From positions 1 to 64,000 of the forward strand of contig JBFHGJ010000017.1 of NCBI GenBank assembly GCA_041583135.1: a stretch of 64,000 nt of DNA. The letters are read 5' to 3'. Below the pieces are notes generated by a model. That model had not been told where the DNA came from. It did not search any database and saw nothing but the letters and a program-made list of their open reading frames with translations. This document shows, one piece after another, positions 8,997 to 18,000 of the stretch (its first letter is position 1; every line of letters begins with the position of its first letter). The stretch comes from JABSOG01 sp041583135. Its GTDB lineage: Bacteria; Pseudomonadota; Gammaproteobacteria; Enterobacterales; Alteromonadaceae. The translations under genes and the position numbers were made by a program.

Positions 8997-10301
8997 TCAA
9001 TCCAGCACGCTGTCAAACAGCTCTATTTCAACTAAGTTGCCCGCAGCCACCCCGGCATTGTCTTGAGGCAAAATGATGTAACAATTGGCCTTTGAAATAG
9101 AGGACAAAATACCAGAGCCTTGCGCGCCTAGTGCGGCAACTTGTAGCTGGCCTTTGTCATTGATCGCCGCGATGCCTCGTTGAAAGTCCATTCTTCCCGG
9201 TTTTTTCTTTATCGCCGTAGAGGTAATGGCTTGTAGTTTAAGTTTTTTATCAGTGCGTTTACCGGCCATGACTGCTAAAGCGGGTAGGGCCAATTGGTGA
9301 AAGGTCACAGTCGCTGAAACCGGGTTTCCGGGTAAACCAAAAAAGACACTGTTGGGCAGTTTGCCAAAGGCAAAGGGTTTGCCGGGCTTCATCGCCACTT
9401 TCCAAAAGTCAATCTGACCGAGCGCGTCTAGCACCTCTTTGGTATAGTCTGCTTCACCGACAGATACGCCGCCTGAACTTATCACCGCATCTGCAATGGC
9501 GTCTGCGTCAATAAAAGCTTTGTTAATCGCTTGATAGGTGTCTGCAATGATACCCATGGGGATCACTTCCACACCCAATCGTTGCAGCATGGCCACTAAA
9601 ACGTGTGAGTTACTTTCGTAGATATCACCATCAGACAAGGTTTGTCCGGGCTGCTTAAGCTCATCGCCTGTCGAAAACACCGCAACTTTCAATTGCCGGT
9701 ATACCGACACTTCCGGTAGACCAAGTGAAGCAAGTAAACCAATATCTACGGCTTTAAGTTGGTGGCCCGCTTGAAAGACCACCTGATCTTTTGCGATATC
9801 TTCACCGGCATAGCGAATATTACTGTTTAGTTTGGCGGGTTGGCTCAAGGTGATGGTTGCGCCGATGTCATTGTGAATTTGCTCGACGTTCTCCTGCATA
9901 ATAATGGCGTTTGCCGATTGTGGTACTACTGCACCTGTCATGATGCGAATAGATTGGCCGTTTTCCAGCTGCCCATCGAATGGCTTGCCGGCAAAGGAGG
10001 CGCCAACAAGAGAAAATGAGGTTAGGTGGTCGCTTCGCCCATCCAATGCGTCATCTCGAATGGCGTATCCGTCCATTGCTGAATTGTTGTGGCCCGGAAC
10101 CGCTATGGGCGAGGTAATATCCTGACAAAGAATGCGTTTGTCGGCATGTTCTATTGAGATACATTCAGTTTCTGTGACTTTTGCTACTGATTGTAGCAAT
10201 TTATTTTTTGCTTGCTCGAAAGGCATTAAACCTGGAGCGCTACAACAATCAACCATTTGAGTTCCTGCTATATGTTGGTGTTCATGTGCGTTGTCTGACA
10301 T
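8997..10301 (-). CDS. moeA: Molybdopterin molybdenumtransferase MoeA
   Basis: Inserts molybdate into adenylylated molybdopterin. The 434-residue protein shows the MoeA order: GHNNSAMDGYAI near residue 70, the DGDIYESNSHVL and SSGGVSVGEADYT segments of the molybdopterin-binding domain, then MKPGKPFAFGKL and LPGNPVSATVTFHQ, and a C-terminal beta domain. It lies only 7 bases after narL on the same strand, so regulator and Moco insertase are probably one transcript. That pairing links nitrate signalling to cofactor completion (inference). The N-terminus has a short His-containing stretch (HEHQH). Confidence 0.93.
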   Translation of the reverse strand: MSDNAHEHQHIAGTQMVDCCSAPGLMPFEQAKNKLLQSVAKVTETECISIEHADKRILCQDITSPIAVPGHNNSAMDGYAIRDDALDGRSDHLTSFSLVGASFAGKPFDGQLENGQSIRIMTGAVVPQSANAIIMQENVEQIHNDIGATITLSQPAKLNSNIRYAGEDIAKDQVVFQAGHQLKAVDIGLLASLGLPEVSVYRQLKVAVFSTGDELKQPGQTLSDGDIYESNSHVLVAMLQRLGVEVIPMGIIADTYQAINKAFIDADAIADAVISSGGVSVGEADYTKEVLDALGQIDFWKVAMKPGKPFAFGKLPNSVFFGLPGNPVSATVTFHQLALPALAVMAGKRTDKKLKLQAITSTAIKKKPGRMDFQRGIAAINDKGQLQVAALGAQGSGILSSISKANCYIILPQDNAGVAAGNLVEIELFDSVLD

Positions 10302-10308
10302 AAACCAG

Positions 10309-10959
10309 TTATTTGGATTGAAAGTTCACCATCCAAACCGCCGCTTCTACGCGGGAGCGCAAGTCCAGTTTTTTCAACAGGTGTTTTACATGGACTTTTA
10401 CCGTGCCATCTGAGATATCCAGCTCTCGGGCAATGAGCTTGTTGCTCATGCCTTTTGAGATCAGCTTTAATATCTCATATTCTCTGCTGGTTAAAGAAGA
10501 AAGTGCGTTGGCGCCTTTTTTCTCCGGCTTACGTAGTGCTTTTGCCAACACCTGAGTGAGCTTTTCGCTCATCACCATTTTACCCAATGTTGCTTCTTTT
10601 AGCTTGTCCAGTAGGTCTTCCGGTTCCATATCCTTAAGCAGGTAGCCGTCAGCGCCGGAGCGAATGGCTTCTAATACGTCCTCGTCGGCATCCGATACGG
10701 TTAACATTACAATGCGGCAAGTGACGCCTTGTGCTCTTAAGGCGCGTAACGTTTCCAGTCCATCCATGCCCTGCATGTTCAAATCGAGCGTGATCATGTC
10801 AGGATCGGCCTGCTCGACAATCTTCAGGGCTTCGGCACCTGAACTGGCTTCTGCGACGACTTCAAGTTCGTCTTCAAATTCAATGAGCTGAGTTAACCCT
10901 TTTCTGAGTAAGGGATGATCATCAACCATCATTATTTTGGCAGGTTCAACTGATGACAT
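10309..10959 (-). CDS. narL: Nitrate/nitrite response regulator NarL
   Basis: Two-component response regulator, 216 residues. The N-terminal receiver domain has acidic residues in MMVDDHPLLRKG and the phosphorylated Asp in ITLDLNMQGMDG. The C-terminal LuxR-type helix-turn-helix includes LTSREYEILKLISKG and SDGTVKVHVKHLL. In the family, phospho-NarL binds inverted TACYNMT heptamers; three such sites are visible in this window. I start at ATG 10959, preceded by GGAG at 7 bases; a TTG at 10977 would include that ribosome site in the coding region. Its partner narX is not adjacent: narK lies between them on the opposite strand. Confidence 0.93.
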   Translation of the reverse strand: MSSVEPAKIMMVDDHPLLRKGLTQLIEFEDELEVVAEASSGAEALKIVEQADPDMITLDLNMQGMDGLETLRALRAQGVTCRIVMLTVSDADEDVLEAIRSGADGYLLKDMEPEDLLDKLKEATLGKMVMSEKLTQVLAKALRKPEKKGANALSSLTSREYEILKLISKGMSNKLIARELDISDGTVKVHVKHLLKKLDLRSRVEAAVWMVNFQSK

Positions 10960-11013
10960 ATTGGTCTCCGTAAACAAGATAAGTTGATCTTAAACATTCG
11001 AGATTTGAAAAAT

Positions 11014-11027
11014 TTGATTTATATCAT
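11014..11027. promoter_or_regulatory. FNR-type palindrome between narL and narK
   Basis: TTGAT-TTAT-ATCAT matches the FNR consensus TTGAT-N4-ATCAA at 9 of 10 positions. It lies in the 336-base gap between divergent narL and narK, about 270 bases before the narK ATG. A GATAAT -10-like element follows at 11075-11080. The exact start site, and so the FNR class, is unclear. Nothing else gene-like is seen in the gap. Confidence 0.6.
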
Positions 11028-11079
11028 GCTTTTCAATGCTATCAATTCTAAGTGTCACATATTAATTGGTATTCGATAA

Positions 11080-11095
11080 TACCCATTAGGAAGTA
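11080..11095. promoter_or_regulatory. Candidate NarL 7-2-7 site between narL and narK
   Basis: TACCCAT-TA-GGAAGTA is an inverted NarL heptamer pair with 2-base spacing; the left half fits fully and the right half has one mismatch. It could serve narK, narL or both, giving nitrate control and autoregulation. Confidence 0.55.
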
Positions 11096-11295
11096 TATAT
11101 CAGGTGTTGCCTTATCTATCAAAGCCCTTTAAAACTCTGTGGTCTTGTCTGTTTCGTCTGAATCGTTGTGATCCCAGTGCGTCAATCGAGTGGCGTTTGA
11201 GCGAAAAAAAGCTACCCATTGTTGCGGATTGTTGACGCGCAGCCATTGCGCCATAGTTGGCCGGTCAAAACTCAAAATTAGTGGAGAAGTATACT

Positions 11296-12900
11296 ATGGC
11301 TGACCTACACAAGTGGGACCCAGAAGACGAAGGTTTTTGGGCATCCGAGGGCAAAAAAATTGCAACACGAAATCTATGGATATCCATTCCCAGTTTACTG
11401 TGCGGTTTTGCCGTATGGTTATATTGGGGCGTCATTACGGTGCAAATGCTGAACTTAGGATTTCCATTTGCTAAGTCTGAGCTGTTCACACTAATGGCCA
11501 TCGCCGGTTTGACCGGGGCGACACTAAGAATTCCCAGCAGCTTCTTTATTCGGCTGTGTGGGGGGCGCAATACATTATTCTTTACCACGGCACTGCTGAT
11601 GATCCCTGCATTTGGCACCGGTATCGCCTTGCAAGATCAGCAAACGCCCTTGTGGATTTTCCAGTTACTCGCGTTTCTATCTGGCCTAGGTGGCGGTAAC
11701 TTTGCCTCATCTATGTCAAATATCAGCTTTTTCTTTCCTAAAAAGCAGCAAGGCTATGCACTGGGTATGAACGCCGGTTTAGGTAACTTTGGTGTGACTA
11801 CCATGCAAATATTGGTGCCGCTGTTTATGACTTTTGCCGCTTTTGGTGGCGATCCGATGACGCTGATGAACACCAGTGGTACCTTGATAGGCAAAATTCC
11901 GGCAGGCTCGGATACTTGGATCCATAACGCCGGATGGCTTTGGCTTATTTTCCTTATTCCATTGGCATTTGCCGGTTGGTTTGGTCTTAACAATATTCGT
12001 ACGGCTGAAGTTTCTCCTGATATCGGCAATCCACTGTCTTCTTGGTTCTTAATCAGCGTGATGTTGATTATCGGCTTTTTAACGGCGGGTGTCGGTTTGT
12101 GGCTTCTACTGCCAGAGGCAGCCAACGGTTCTGGCTTTGGTGTGCCAAAAGAAATGGTCTTAGTGCTGGTTATCGTCAGTACGGTGTTCTTGTTGAAGAT
12201 GCTACCGGGGGCAATTAGTGCCAGTTTGGAGCGTCAATACAAGATCTTTGACAACAAACATACTTGGGTTATGAGTGTGATTTACACCATGACGTTCGGT
12301 TCATTCATTGGCTTTGCTGCTTCTTTCCCGCTGGCGATAAAGGTGATCTTTGGTTACCAACATATTTTGGTTGATGGCGTGATGACTCATGATACGGCTA
12401 ACCCCAACGGCCCAAGTGCGTTGATGTATGCTTGGATGGGGCCATTTATCGGAGCGCTTATTCGCCCTGTGGGTGGTTGGATCTCAGATAAAGTGGGTGG
12501 CGCGTTGGTTACGCAGATTTGCGCCGCGATAATGGTTGCCAGTGCATTGGGCGTTGCCTATTACATGCAGGCAGCGTACGCTTCGGCCACACCTGAGCAG
12601 TTCTTTGTTGAATTCTTCATCTTGTTCTTAGTGTTGTTTGCGGCCACCGGTATCGGCAATGGCTCAACTTTCCGTACCATCGCGATGGTCTTTCCAAAAG
12701 AGCAGGCAGGTCCTGTACTGGGTTGGACTTCTGCGGTTGCAGCCTATGGCGCATTCTACATTCCTAAGGTATTGGGTGAGCAAATCAAAGCGACAACGCC
12801 AGAGGTGGCATTGATTGGTTTTGCCATATTCTATGCCGTGTGCCTGTTCATCAACTGGTGGTTCTACCTCCGTAAAAACGGTGAGTTTTACAACCCATAG
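11296..12900 (+). CDS. narK: Nitrate/nitrite transporter NarK
   Basis: Inner-membrane major-facilitator protein of the nitrate/nitrite porter family, about 534 residues with roughly 12 hydrophobic helices. It carries the family's glycine-rich nitrate signature, visible as GLGGGNFASSMSNISFFFP and later ATGIGNGSTFRTIAMVFP. Conserved substrate-site arginines are likely those in GATLRIPSSF and GALIRPVGGW. I choose ATG 11296, with GGAGAAG 6 bases upstream, instead of TTG 11257. It is longer than E. coli NarK (463) because of extended loops between helices. Likely role is nitrate uptake with nitrite export for NarGHI. FNR- and NarL-type sites lie upstream. Confidence 0.92.
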   Translation: MADLHKWDPEDEGFWASEGKKIATRNLWISIPSLLCGFAVWLYWGVITVQMLNLGFPFAKSELFTLMAIAGLTGATLRIPSSFFIRLCGGRNTLFFTTALLMIPAFGTGIALQDQQTPLWIFQLLAFLSGLGGGNFASSMSNISFFFPKKQQGYALGMNAGLGNFGVTTMQILVPLFMTFAAFGGDPMTLMNTSGTLIGKIPAGSDTWIHNAGWLWLIFLIPLAFAGWFGLNNIRTAEVSPDIGNPLSSWFLISVMLIIGFLTAGVGLWLLLPEAANGSGFGVPKEMVLVLVIVSTVFLLKMLPGAISASLERQYKIFDNKHTWVMSVIYTMTFGSFIGFAASFPLAIKVIFGYQHILVDGVMTHDTANPNGPSALMYAWMGPFIGALIRPVGGWISDKVGGALVTQICAAIMVASALGVAYYMQAAYASATPEQFFVEFFILFLVLFAATGIGNGSTFRTIAMVFPKEQAGPVLGWTSAVAAYGAFYIPKVLGEQIKATTPEVALIGFAIFYAVCLFINWWFYLRKNGEFYNP

Positions 12901-12918
12901 TGCTTTTGGACTATGGGT
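12893..12918. terminator. Hairpin at the end of narK, possible bidirectional terminator
   Basis: ACCCATAG, a 10-base loop, then CTATGGGT form an 8-base perfect stem overlapping the narK stop codon and facing the end of narX. There is no clear T tract, so termination is only suggested. Confidence 0.4.
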
Positions 12919-12939
12919 CGTCGATGACCGCCGTAGCTA

Positions 12940-14835
12940 TCAAGCCTTGGTATATTGAGGCTCGGTGGCTACGGCTTTTCCGGTGACATAAGCCGGCGCG
13001 TAGGTGACGTTAATCACCGTGCCTGTAGGGCTGTTGGGCCTGATAGAAATATTGGCGCCCAACTGGCTTGCACGCTCTTTCATAATCGCCAGTCCATAGT
13101 GATTGAGCTTCTCCGGCGCGTCTCCTAGACCTACGCCATCATCTTCAATAACGAGGTTGATTGATTTATTCTGATCTGAGAATAATGACACCTTGGCATA
13201 GCTTCCTTGTGAATGGTGTAGCGCATTTTGGGTGGCTTCGCGTGCAATTTGCATCAGATGAATTTCTTCATTTGGGGTCAGTGGTATGTCACCTATCTGA
13301 TAGTTGAGTGAAAATTCAATGTTTCCTTCCGCGCGGTTATTGAGCTGCGCAATGGTATTTTCAAAAGCCTGTTGTAGGCCATCTGAGTCTATTTTCAATC
13401 TAAAAGTCGTGAGCAGTTCGCGCAATTGCCGATAAGCTGAGCTTAAGCCTCTTTTGAGCTCATCGACCACTTCATCGATTTTCTCGATACTGGCTTCTTT
13501 TTGATGGAGTTTTTGCAATCGAGTGACTTGGATTTTCAAATAGGACAGGGCTTGTGCCAATGAATCATGTAATTCTCTGGCGATGACGGTACGCTCGTTG
13601 ACCAATGCCAGTCGTCGCGTTTGTTCTGTCTGCTGTCTGATTTTAAGTCCGGTGGCAATTTGCGCAGCAATGGACTGAAACAGCTGATGTTGCCACGCTT
13701 CAAGAGACGAGTTGGCTTCTAGATTACACACCAGAACGCCAAAATTGAACTCGCCTTTACGCAGCGGATAACGCAGGCCGATGGGTCCTAGCGACTGTGT
13801 GGTTTCACAGGCGACTGAACTGGTGAGACAATCGCCGCAATTTCCAACCTTGCAGTTGTCTCTAAACTCTCTGTCGTTGGTAATAATATGCTCATAGGGC
13901 GCCGAACCGTCTTGAGTGGTCAAACACAAATCTAGGTCTTTTACCCCTGAGATCATCGAGAGTTTTTTGACGATAGGTTCGAGTTCGAGCTTTTTCGTGG
14001 ATTGAACTAGAGTGGTCGATACCTCAAACAGTAGTTCTAGCGACTCGTTGCTTTGTCGCAGCTCAGCGGTTTTTTGCTTGACTCTTTTTTCCAGTTGCAG
14101 GTGAGATTGAGAGACTGCGTCTGCCATTTGGTTCATGGTGCTAGAGAGAAAGCCCAACTCATCATTTTGCATGATATTGGTGTGTGCGGTGTAGTCGCCT
14201 GCCATGATTTTTCTGGCTGAGTTGGTCAATTCCGTGAGTGGTTTTTCTACCCGGTAGCTCAAATGCAACATCAGCAGGATCACCAAAACGATGGTGACAA
14301 ACAACGACACGCCTTGGATCATTCTGATCAATAAGATCCTGTTTTCAGCATGTTGTTGATAAAGGTTAACAAGGTAATCGATACTGACGACAAAATTGTC
14401 AAATTCAGTTCTCAGTGCTACCCAGTTGCTGCTGCTACCATTGCGATGATACTGCTCTATCTGTAAGGCCAATCCTTGTGTCCAGTGTTGCTGGATTTTT
14501 TGCAAAGACAAGGAAATGGGGTGCTCGTCGCTAGAGGTCGTTTGAGTCAATACCGGGTTATTTAGCTTTTTCTCAAATTCGACGATATCGGCGGTCAATT
14601 GATTTTGGCTGTTGATGTTTCGCTCAAGGGACGCCTGCTGAATGTCAGCCAGTATCTTATAGCTCTGCATGCGTAGCGAACCGGCATGATTGATGGCTAA
14701 GGCATCTTTATCTGCCAATTCACTAATGAATACCGAGCTGAACATGCTGACAATCGCAACAAAACTAACGCCAAACATCATCGCGCCCATCCGAAAAACG
14801 ATAGAGCTAAACAGTTTGTTTATGACTTTATTCAT
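12940..14835 (-). CDS. narX: Nitrate/nitrite sensor histidine kinase NarX
   Basis: Membrane sensor kinase of 631 residues that phosphorylates NarL when nitrate binds. After helix 1 (about 14-36) the periplasmic ligand domain begins with the P-box, KDALAINHAGSLRMQSY at 43-59, which holds the nitrate-binding Arg. A second membrane helix, a HAMP linker and a coiled coil follow. A cytoplasmic central module has a Cys cluster (CKVGNCGDC plus a nearby AC), as in NarX/NarQ. The HisKA_3 phospho-acceptor is His423 in RELHDSLAQAL, then the ATPase domain with N-box NALHHSQ. I start at ATG 14835, with AAAGG upstream; a longer version would add 22 residues of poor signal character. It is transcribed away from narG. 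Confidence 0.92.
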   Translation of the reverse strand: MNKVINKLFSSIVFRMGAMMFGVSFVAIVSMFSSVFISELADKDALAINHAGSLRMQSYKILADIQQASLERNINSQNQLTADIVEFEKKLNNPVLTQTTSSDEHPISLSLQKIQQHWTQGLALQIEQYHRNGSSSNWVALRTEFDNFVVSIDYLVNLYQQHAENRILLIRMIQGVSLFVTIVLVILLMLHLSYRVEKPLTELTNSARKIMAGDYTAHTNIMQNDELGFLSSTMNQMADAVSQSHLQLEKRVKQKTAELRQSNESLELLFEVSTTLVQSTKKLELEPIVKKLSMISGVKDLDLCLTTQDGSAPYEHIITNDREFRDNCKVGNCGDCLTSSVACETTQSLGPIGLRYPLRKGEFNFGVLVCNLEANSSLEAWQHQLFQSIAAQIATGLKIRQQTEQTRRLALVNERTVIARELHDSLAQALSYLKIQVTRLQKLHQKEASIEKIDEVVDELKRGLSSAYRQLRELLTTFRLKIDSDGLQQAFENTIAQLNNRAEGNIEFSLNYQIGDIPLTPNEEIHLMQIAREATQNALHHSQGSYAKVSLFSDQNKSINLVIEDDGVGLGDAPEKLNHYGLAIMKERASQLGANISIRPNSPTGTVINVTYAPAYVTGKAVATEPQYTKA

Positions 14836-14955
14836 ACAAATACCTTTTGACTCAAAGGAATACCCCAAAAGACTTCCTATGCCATTCATTTTAAGCAACA
14901 ACGGCCGAAATTGGCTGTAAGGCCGATTATATCGGAAAGTCGCCTATGCATCTTA

Positions 14956-14971
14956 TACCACCTAGTGGGTA
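14956..14971. promoter_or_regulatory. NarL 7-2-7 site in the narX-narG gap
   Basis: TACCACC-TA-GTGGGTA is a perfect 16-base palindrome of two NarL heptamers with 2-base spacing. Its centre is about 52 bases upstream of the FNR box centre at the narG promoter. It may act on narG, narX or both. A further lone TACCAAA heptamer sits near 14987. Confidence 0.7.
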
Positions 14972-15008
14972 GAGGCCCCAACCCCTACCAAAGAATGATT
15001 TTTAGATA

Positions 15009-15049
15009 TTGATCCAGGTCAAGTTTTTTGATGTTCAAGGGCCTACTAT
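15009..15049 (+). promoter_or_regulatory. FNR-dependent (class II) promoter of narGHJI
   Basis: TTGAT-CCAG-GTCAA at 15009-15022 matches the FNR consensus at 9 of 10 positions. A -10 element TACTAT lies at 15044-15049, which puts the start near 15056 and the FNR centre at about -41, the class II position. Translation starts at 15083 after GGGAGAAG. Confidence 0.75.
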
Positions 15050-15082
15050 GCCTCATAACGTCTGTAAACCGGGAGAAGTGGC

Positions 15083-18000
15083 ATGAGCCGTTTTTTGGAT
15101 AAACTAAAATTTTTCAAGCCCGCAACTGAACCTTTTTCAGGTGGTCATGGGATCACCACTGATGAAGACAGAAGCTGGGAAGATGGGTATCGTCGCCGTT
15201 GGCAACATGACAAGATCGTGCGCTCTACCCATGGGGTCAACTGTACAGGTTCTTGTAGCTGGAAAATCTATGTCAAAGATGGACTGGTAACTTGGGAAAC
15301 CCAACAAACCGACTACCCACGAACAAGACCAGACTTGCCAAATCATGAACCTAGAGGCTGTCCTCGTGGTGCATCTTATTCTTGGTATATTTATAGCGCC
15401 AATCGACTTAAATATCCTAAGGTTCGCAAAAGACTCATCAAGTTGTGGCGTGAAGCCAAGGCGAAAGAAGCCGATCCGGTATTGGCATGGGCGTCTATTG
15501 TTGAAGACAAAGAAAAGGCTCGGTCATATAAGCAACAACGCGGCCTCGGTGGTTTCGTTCGAGCCGATTGGAGCGAGGTCAATGAGATCATTGCTGCTGC
15601 CAACGTCTATACGGTAAAAACCTACGGTCCGGATCGGGTCAGCGGGTTTTCGCCTATCCCTGCGATGTCTATGGTTTCATACGCGGCAGGTGCCCGCTAT
15701 TTGTCGCTCATTGGCGGCAACTGTTTAAGCTTTTACGACTGGTATTGCGATTTGCCTCCAGCCTCTCCACAGATCTGGGGAGAGCAGACCGACGTGCCTG
15801 AGTCTGCCGATTGGTATAACTCCAATTACATTATTGCTTGGGGTTCAAATGTGCCTCAAACCCGTACCCCTGATGCCCATTTCTTAACAGAGGTGCGCTA
15901 CAAGGGCACCAAAGTTGTGTCTATTACCTCGGATTATTCAGAACTGTCGAAGTTGACCGACCAATGGCTGGCACCTAAGCAGGGCACCGATGCGGCTTTG
16001 GCGATGGCATTTGGCCACGTTATTTTGAAGGAATACCACACCACAGGAAAGAGTGAATATTTTAATCACTATGTTCGTACGACTACGGACTTCCCAATGC
16101 TGGTGCTCCTTGACGAAGGTGAAAAAGGCTTAACCCAAGGCCGCTTCCTTCGCGCCTCAGATCTGGCCGACAACCTCGGTCAGGACAACAATCCACAGTG
16201 GAAAACCATTGCCATCAATGAAGCTGATGGTCAACTGGTATCGCCAACCGGCTCCGTTGGCTACCGTTGGGGTGAGAAAGGCAAGTGGAATATCACCCAA
16301 ACCGATGGCAAATCAGGTGACGAACTGCAATTGGCGCTGAGTCTCAAAGCCAACAACGATGGCATTGTTGAGGTCGCATTCCCTTATTTTGCTACCGCAG
16401 CGAACTCGCACGAGCACAACTACTTCGACCATACGGAACATGCTGAGATCATCAATCGTAAGGTTCCCGTCAAAAAAATCACTTTGGCCGACGGCAAAGA
16501 GGTGTTGGTGACGACCGTGTTTGATCTCACGTTGGCCAACTATGGCGTAGACAATGGTTATGACTGTCCAAACTGTGCCAAATCCTATGAGGATGACCTG
16601 CCGTATACACCGAAGTGGCAAGAGAAAATTACCGGCTGCCGTCCACAAGATGTGGTGCGTGTAGCGAAAGAATTCGCCGACAACGCGGCCAAAACCAAGG
16701 GCCGTTCGATGATCATCGTCGGTGCCGCGCTCAACCACTGGTATCACATGGATATGAATTACCGTGGTCTTATCAATATGCTGATGATGTGTGGCTGTAT
16801 TGGTCAGTCAGGTGGTGGTTGGGCTCATTATGTCGGACAGGAGAAATTACGTCCTCAAACCGGATGGCAACCACTGGCCTTTGGTCTTGACTGGCAGCGT
16901 CCGCCGCGTCATATGAACGGCACTTCATTCTTCTACAATCATGCCAGCCAATGGCGCTATGAAAAGCTGGAAATGTCCGAGGTGATTTCTCCTTTGGCAA
17001 ACAAAGAAAAATGGTCAGGTTCTATTATCGATTTTAATGCCCGTGCCGAGCGCATGGGGTGGTTACCGTCGGCGCCGCAGTTGGGCATGAACCCGTTACA
17101 GCTGACCAAAGATGCCGCCGCTGCCGGTTTGTCGCCGAAAGACTATGCGGTTGAGCAATTAAAGGCAGGTAAACTGAAGTTTGCTTGTGAAGAACCGGAC
17201 AATCCTCAAAACTTCCCGCGCAATATGTTTATTTGGCGCTCCAACCTGTTGGGTTCTTCAGGTAAAGGCCATGAATATATGCTCAAACACCTGCTGGGGA
17301 CAAAACATGGGTTGATGGGTAAAGATCTCGGCGAAGCCGGTGATAAAAAACCAGAAGATGTCAAATTTGAAGATAAAGGGGCCGAAGGCAAGGTCGATTT
17401 GTTTGTGACTCTGGACTTCCGCATGTCAACCACCTGTATGTACTCAGATATTGTCTTGCCAACGGCCACTTGGTACGAAAAAGACGATATGAATACCTCG
17501 GATATGCATCCGTTTATTCATCCATTGTCTAAAGCGGTTGACCCGGTATGGGAAGCGCGTAGCGACTGGGATATTTTTAAAGGGATCGCGAAAAAATTCT
17601 CTGAACTGACCTCTGGTCTGACTGGCGAGCCGCATCTAGGCAAAGAGAAAGACTTGGTGACCGTACCTATTTTGCATGACACGCCGGCTGAAATCGCACA
17701 ACCGTTTGGTGTGAAAGCTTGGTGGAAAGGAGAGTGCGACCTCATCCCCGGCCAAACAGCCCCCAACATGGTGGAAGTTGAGCGCGATTATCCCAACACT
17801 TATGCGCGATTCACCTCCCTCGGTCCGCTGATGGACAAACTGGGTAATGGCGGTAAAGGGATCAATTGGAATACCCAAACTGAAGTGGATTTCTTAGGCA
17901 AACTCAACAAAACACATGTTGCAGGCGCCAATGCAGGACGTCCTAAAATTGAATCGGCAATCGATGCCTGTGAAGTGATTTTGTCACTGGCACCTGAAAC

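Noticed and set aside
16313..16747. A 144-codon minus-strand frame inside narG
   Set aside because: Shadow of narG coding bias; low-complexity translation and no ribosome site.
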